Assembly: GCA_009778785.1 (NCBI GenBank)
Contig: WRFN01000010.1
Location: 1-64,000 of the forward strand
Length of the DNA: 64,000 nt
Source: Betaproteobacteria bacterium
Lineage (GTDB): Bacteria; Pseudomonadota; Gammaproteobacteria; Burkholderiales; Casimicrobiaceae
Reading direction: 5' to 3'
The notes under the pieces are model-generated. The model was not told the origin of the DNA, searched no databases, and was given only the letters and a program-made list of their open reading frames with translations. The translations under genes were made by a program, and so were the position numbers. Positions 62,244-64,000 of this stretch are shown one piece after another; positions within the stretch are counted from its first letter, which is position 1; each line of letters begins with the position of its first letter.

Positions 62244-62281
62244 AAGAAAATGGTTGCAGAAAAACCGGCGGGAAAAGCCTG

Positions 62282-62290
62282 TGTTATAGT
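62282..62290 (+). promoter_or_regulatory. Extended -10 promoter element of glnB
   Basis: TGTTATAGT combines the TGn extension with a TATAGT -10 hexamer, about 50 bp before the glnB ATG. No matching -35 at normal spacing, as is usual for extended -10 promoters. Confidence 0.5.
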
Positions 62291-62299
62291 CATCTATAA

Positions 62300-62680
<381 letters not shown>

Positions 62681-62719
62681 CGGAGCGCGAGTGGTTTGAT
62701 CAAACACGAGGAAAAAATC

Positions 62720-63166
62720 ATGAACGCATTTTTCAGAGAGTTCAGGGAATTCGCCGTCAAGGGCAGCGTCGTCGATCTGGCGGTCGGGATCATCATCGGC
62801 GCAGCCTTCGGGAAAATCGTCGATTCGCTGGTAAAAGATTTGGTGATGCCGATTGTCAGCCGTCTTTTGGGCGGCCTCGATTTCACGAATTGGTTTTTCG
62901 TTCTCGGGAAAATCCCCGACAACTACAGTGGGTCGATGACCTATGAAGCGCTGACCAAAGCGGGGGTGCCGCTGTTCGCTTACGGCAATTTCATCACGAT
63001 TCTGATAAACTTTATCATTCTGGCGTTGGTGATTTTTCTGATGGTGAAGCAGGTCAACCGACTCAAGAGAAATGCGTCTGCGGCGGAAGAACCGGCCGCC
63101 GACGCGCCGACGCCGGAAGACGTTTTGTTGTTGAGGGAAATACGCGATTCATTGAAAAAATCATAG
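62720..63166 (+). CDS. mscL: Large-conductance mechanosensitive channel MscL
   Basis: 148 residues. [39 protein letters not shown] is the first helix and pore; [28 protein letters not shown] the second; a charged C-terminal bundle ([10 protein letters not shown]) ends it. It opens under osmotic downshock. GAGGAAAAA precedes the ATG. It lies 39 bp after glnB. Confidence 0.96.
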   Translation: MNAFFREFREFAVKGSVVDLAVGIIIGAAFGKIVDSLVKDLVMPIVSRLLGGLDFTNWFFVLGKIPDNYSGSMTYEALTKAGVPLFAYGNFITILINFIILALVIFLMVKQVNRLKRNASAAEEPAADAPTPEDVLLLREIRDSLKKS

Positions 63167-63174
63167 GGGGATGT

Positions 63175-63876
63175 ATGAAAACAATAGGTTTGTTGGGGGG
63201 AATGAGTTGGGAATCCACGGTATCGTATTACCAGATAATCAACAAAGAAGTGCGCGAGCGGTTGGGAGGATTGCACTCGGCGAAGATTCTGCTTTGCAGC
63301 GTTGATTTTCAGCAAATCGAAGCGTGGCAGCGGCAAGGGGAATGGGAGAAAGCCGGTCAGTATTGCGCGCAACAGGCGGCGATGCTGTGCAAGGCAGGCG
63401 CGGACTGCATCGTTCTGTGCACCAACACCATGCACGTCATCGCGCCGATTATCGAAGCGGCGATCGACGTTCCGTTTCTGCACATTGTTGATTCGACGGC
63501 GGCGGCGATCAAGCGGCAAGGGCTGCACAAAGTCGGTTTCCTCGGAACGCGTTTCAGCATGGAGCGCCCGTTCTTCAAGGATCGCTTGCGCAGCCAATGC
63601 GGCGTTGACGTGTTGTTGCCCAACGTCGAAGACAGAGAGAAGGTTCATCGGATTATTTTTGACGAATTGTGTTGCGGCGAAATTTTGGAGACATCGAAAC
63701 AATTTTTTTGCGACGTGATCCAAAAACTGGCGACGCAAGGCGCCGAGGGAATCATTTTAGGCTGCACGGAAATCCCGTTGCTGATTAAGCCGGAAGATGC
63801 GTCGGTGCCTTTGTTCGATACGGCGGAGTTGCATGCGAAAAGCGCTTGCGATTGGGCGCTGGCCGACGTGGCTTGA
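63175..63876 (+). CDS. Aspartate/glutamate racemase-family protein
   Basis: 233 residues. The first half has KTIGLLGGMSWESTV and the catalytic Cys82 in LCTNTMH; the second half has the partner Cys in GCTEIPLL near 196. YgeA-like amino-acid racemases have this length and pair of Cys; substrate undetermined. It begins eight bases after mscL, and is followed by a terminator-like hairpin. Confidence 0.88.
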   Translation: MKTIGLLGGMSWESTVSYYQIINKEVRERLGGLHSAKILLCSVDFQQIEAWQRQGEWEKAGQYCAQQAAMLCKAGADCIVLCTNTMHVIAPIIEAAIDVPFLHIVDSTAAAIKRQGLHKVGFLGTRFSMERPFFKDRLRSQCGVDVLLPNVEDREKVHRIIFDELCCGEILETSKQFFCDVIQKLATQGAEGIILGCTEIPLLIKPEDASVPLFDTAELHAKSACDWALADVA

Positions 63877-63939
63877 GTCACGAAGATAGCGAAGCGTTGA
63901 AGTGACCGAAGCATCGCATTGGAGAAAGGCGAGCGTGAC

Positions 63940-63971
63940 CGGTCGCCACTCGTGGTCGGACCGCCTTTTTT
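63940..63971 (+). terminator. Rho-independent terminator after racemase gene
   Basis: Stem CGGTC / GACCG with inner CCAC / GTGG arms, then CC and six T. It lies 64 bp after the racemase stop. The remaining bases to 64000 show no recognisable gene. Confidence 0.6.
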
Positions 63972-64000
63972 CGTTGCGGGTTGACGCGCCGGAGATTCGG

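Overview
The window looks like a chromosomal segment of a betaproteobacterium with moderately high GC (a Nitrosomonadales- or Rhodocyclales-like organism is my guess). The basis is the set of core proteins and their neighbourhoods: pyrG-kdsA-eno-ftsB, grpE-dnaK-dnaJ with sigma-32-type promoters, clpS-clpA, tsaD-nadE-glnB, a liv amino-acid transporter, and type IV pilus minor-pilin/PilY1 modules. I saw no tRNA, rRNA, CRISPR array, prophage or transposase gene.

Layout. Bases 1-3672 (minus) are one open frame running off the left edge: a giant secreted protein with a CAP-like domain, an Ig-like domain, nine Gly-rich repeats and a putative-Ig domain. It is separated by a 560-bp regulatory gap from a nickel/cobalt ECF transporter operon (4237-7787; nikK, nikL, cbiM, cbiQ, cbiO). 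rimO follows. Pilus cluster A (10009-20129) encodes PilE, FimT, PilV, PilW, PilX, a PilY1 with a VWA-like N-terminus, and a secreted seven-blade RCC1-like protein, and ends in a clear terminator. Then come livJ-H-M-G-F plus a tyrosine phosphatase, the grpE/dnaK/dnaJ heat-shock genes, an orphan lipoprotein, plsY/folB (divergent), an ArsR regulator with a palindromic operator, thyA, murJ, cspA, clpS-clpA, a COG4705-type membrane protein enclosed by 70-bp direct repeats, a SpoU methyltransferase, ftsB-eno-kdsA-pyrG and gltX (minus). Pilus cluster B (47459-54014) encodes FimT, PilV, PilW, PilX, a PilY1 with an L-type-lectin-like N-terminus, and PilE. Cluster C (54130-57131) follows at once with PilE, PilV, PilW and PilX but no PilY1. 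The window ends with trhP, a dienelactone hydrolase, tsaD, nadE, glnB, mscL and an aspartate/glutamate racemase.

The most interesting theme is surface biology. Three minor-pilin modules lie within 47 kb. A and C are recognisably paralogous and B is of a different lineage. The two PilY1 tip proteins share a C-terminal beta-propeller but carry different N-terminal modules (VWA-like versus lectin-like), and only B keeps the canonical calcium loop. Cluster A adds a secreted RCC1-type propeller protein, which I do not know as a standard pilus component. This would fit a bacterium that can put alternative tip adhesins on its pili.

Small palindromic REP-like elements (a GGGGCGG...CCGCCCC family and others) are scattered through the gaps, and one appears to have been absorbed into the nikL coding sequence. 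Starts were chosen by ribosome-binding site, family alignment from memory and gene overlap; no database search was possible.
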